6,836 nt of DNA, from the NCBI GenBank assembly GCA_012517025.1, contig JAAYVT010000379.1, positions 1 through 6,836 on the forward strand, in the 5' to 3' direction. This DNA is from Phyllobacteriaceae bacterium (GTDB lineage Bacteria > Pseudomonadota > Alphaproteobacteria > Rhizobiales > Ancalomicrobiaceae). Of the stretch, positions 5,912 to 6,836 are shown in pieces; position 1 is the first letter of the stretch; every line of letters begins with the position of its first letter. The notes below the pieces were generated by a model. It was not told the DNA's origin and searched no databases. It saw only the letters and a program-made list of their open reading frames with translations. Both the position numbers and the translations under genes were made by a program.

Positions 5912-6540
5912 CCGCTCCCGATCCCGCCGTCGAACCGAGCGTCCACGTCGTCGACGACGACCCGGCGGTGCGCGACGGCCTCGCTTGGCTGTTCTCCGCC
6001 CGCGGCCTGCCGGTGACGGTGTGGGACAGCGGCGAGGGGTTCCTCGACGGCGCCGGCGCGGCGGCGCGCGGCTGCGTCCTGCTCGACGTCCGCATGGGCG
6101 GCATGTCGGGGCTCGAAGTGCTCGACCGGCTGGAGGAACAGGGCGCGGTGGTGCCGGTGATCGTGCTGACCGGTCACGGCGACGTGCCGGTGGCGGTGCA
6201 TGCATTGAAGACGGGAGCGATCGACTTCGTCGAGAAGCCCTTCGACGCCGAGGATCTGGTCGCCCGGGTGATCGCCGCCCTCGCCCTCGAAGTGCGCCGT
6301 CACGAGGCGGCCTCGGCCACCCGCACCCTGGCGCGCCGGCTCGCCACGCTGTCGCCGCGCGAGCGCCAGGTCATGGACCTGATGCTCGAAGGCAAGCTCA
6401 ACAAGCAGATCGCCGACGAGCTGACGATCGCCATGCGGACCGTCGAAGTGCATCGTGCACGCATTCTGGAGAAGTTCGGCGTGCGCTCGGCGGTGGAGCT
6501 CGCCGGTCGTCTGGCGGCGCTGCGGCGCGAGGCGCCGTGA
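5902..6540 (+). CDS. dctR: LuxR/FixJ-type response regulator DctR
   Basis: This 212-residue cytoplasmic DNA-binding regulator is the partner of DctS and the likely activator of dctPQM. The receiver domain (about 13-127) has the acidic pocket VVDDDPAVRDGL (Asp18-Asp20), phospho-acceptor Asp62 in LLDVRMGGMSGLEVL, the switch Thr90 in VIVLTGHGD, and the conserved Lys112 in FVEKPFD. After a short linker comes a LuxR-type helix-turn-helix (about 148-205): LSPRERQVMDLMLEGKLNKQIADELTIAMRTVEVHRARILEKFGV. There is no AAA+ domain, so this is the R. capsulatus DctR class and not sigma-54-dependent DctD. The start is GTG 5902-5904, lying inside the end of dctS, with a strong GGAGGAGG (5890-5897) just upstream; the 10-base overlap indicates translational coupling. 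The gene ends in a short hairpin, 3 bases from the convergent terB-like gene. Confidence 0.93.
   Translation: MPLTAPDPAVEPSVHVVDDDPAVRDGLAWLFSARGLPVTVWDSGEGFLDGAGAAARGCVLLDVRMGGMSGLEVLDRLEEQGAVVPVIVLTGHGDVPVAVHALKTGAIDFVEKPFDAEDLVARVIAALALEVRRHEAASATRTLARRLATLSPRERQVMDLMLEGKLNKQIADELTIAMRTVEVHRARILEKFGVRSAVELAGRLAALRREAP
6521..6539 (+). other. Short hairpin on the dctR stop codon
   Basis: CGGCGC (6523-6528) pairs with GCGCCG (6532-6537) around a GAG loop. Two wobble pairs in RNA (6522 with 6538, 6521 with 6539) extend it into the TGA stop. There is almost no space between dctR and the convergent gene, so any 3'-end structure must lie inside coding sequence, and this is the best candidate. 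It could also be coincidental Arg/Ala codon use, since these codons encode Arg-Arg-Glu-Ala-Pro. No U-tract follows. Confidence 0.3.
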
Positions 6541-6543
6541 GCC

Positions 6544-6836
6544 TCACAGCCGCCGGTAACGCACTCGGGCCGAGCGCTCGATCGCGGCGGTGACCAACGG
6601 ATCGAGGTCGAAGGCGTCGCGGATCATCTCGAGGAAGCGCAGTTCCTCCTGCCCGGCGGTGGTGTCGACGGCGGCGACCTCGACGGCGAGCGCATAGGCG
6701 GTCTCGCGCAGCTTCGCCGGCAGCGCTTCGCCGGCGCGCTTCAGGATGGTCTCGAGCCCGTCGGCCGCCTCCAGCATCTCGGCGGTCTCGCCGGCGATCG
6801 TGCCGAGGCGCGAGCGATCGAAGCCCTCGAACACCG
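6544..6836 (-). CDS. TerB-family (tellurite-resistance-like) protein, C-terminal part
   Basis: About 97 codons of the C-terminal part are present; the 5' end lies beyond the right edge of the window. The apparent first codon at 6832-6834 is GTG and is probably an internal Val, because the frame stays open to the edge. The sequence is all-helical, with LPAKLRETAYALAVEVAAVD, then GQEELRFLEMIRDAFDLDPLVTAAIERSAR. This matches the second half of the roughly 150-residue alphaproteobacterial TerB-like family, with the acidic VDTTAGQEE motif standing where TerB-like proteins carry a metal-binding Asp/Glu cluster. Biochemical function is unknown, and the family name does not demonstrate tellurite resistance. 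It converges with dctR, with only 3 bases between stop codons. No functional link to the dct genes is visible. Confidence 0.78.
   Translation of the reverse strand, partial: VFEGFDRSRLGTIAGETAEMLEAADGLETILKRAGEALPAKLRETAYALAVEVAAVDTTAGQEELRFLEMIRDAFDLDPLVTAAIERSARVRYRRL

Noticed and set aside
3917..6205. 762-codon open frame on the - strand opposite dctS and dctR.
   Set aside because: It mirrors the codon bias of dctS; its translation is Asp/Arg/Gly/His-rich without domains, while the opposite strand encodes complete kinase and regulator motifs.
1..6836. CRISPR array, tRNA, rRNA, insertion sequence or phage features.
   Set aside because: No regularly spaced repeats, no tRNA-like cloverleaf, no transposase or integrase motifs and no compositional break were seen by eye.
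6544..6836. A complete 96-residue small protein starting at 6834.
   Set aside because: The first codon is GTG at the window edge and the frame is still open. The sequence matches only the second half of a longer TerB-like family, so it is a truncated view of a larger gene.

Overview
The window looks like ordinary chromosomal DNA of a GC-rich alphaproteobacterium. GC is roughly 70% by eye, third codon positions are almost always G or C, and the protein variants recall Rhodobacter- and Hyphomicrobiales-type families. Genes are tightly packed and no gene-free stretch exceeds about 125 bases. I saw no mobile element, tRNA, rRNA or CRISPR array, and no block of foreign-looking composition.

Layout, left to right: (i) the last 25 codons of a Gly/Asp-rich protein on the + strand (to 80); (ii) a strong 11-bp hairpin (98-125) between two convergent genes; (iii) a ypeA-type GNAT acetyltransferase on the - strand (121-630); (iv) a C4-dicarboxylate-type TRAP transporter operon on the - strand, read dctP (3753-2764), dctQ (2640-2029), dctM (2032-707); (v) a short divergent control region (3754-3856) with an 18-bp interrupted palindrome; (vi) a two-component pair on the + strand, sensor kinase dctS (3857-5911) and LuxR/FixJ-type response regulator dctR (5902-6540); (vii) the C-terminal part of a TerB-family protein on the - strand (6544-6836), cut by the window edge and ending 3 bases from the dctR stop.

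Working model: DctS has a periplasmic sensor region between two membrane helices and probably detects C4-dicarboxylates such as succinate, fumarate or malate. It autophosphorylates on His465 and passes phosphate to Asp62 of DctR. DctR then acts in the dctP-dctS intergenic region to switch on dctPQM. DctP binds substrate in the periplasm and DctQ/DctM import it using an ion gradient. This is the architecture described for Rhodobacter capsulatus dctSR/dctPQM, so the core is a known system. ypeA lies 76 bases downstream of dctM on the same strand and may be an operon passenger.

I did not find a convincing undescribed system. The items worth checking are short RNA or DNA structures at gene junctions: the bidirectional hairpin at 98-125, intercistronic hairpins between dctP and dctQ and between dctM and ypeA, a candidate DctR operator, and a hairpin on the dctR stop codon.
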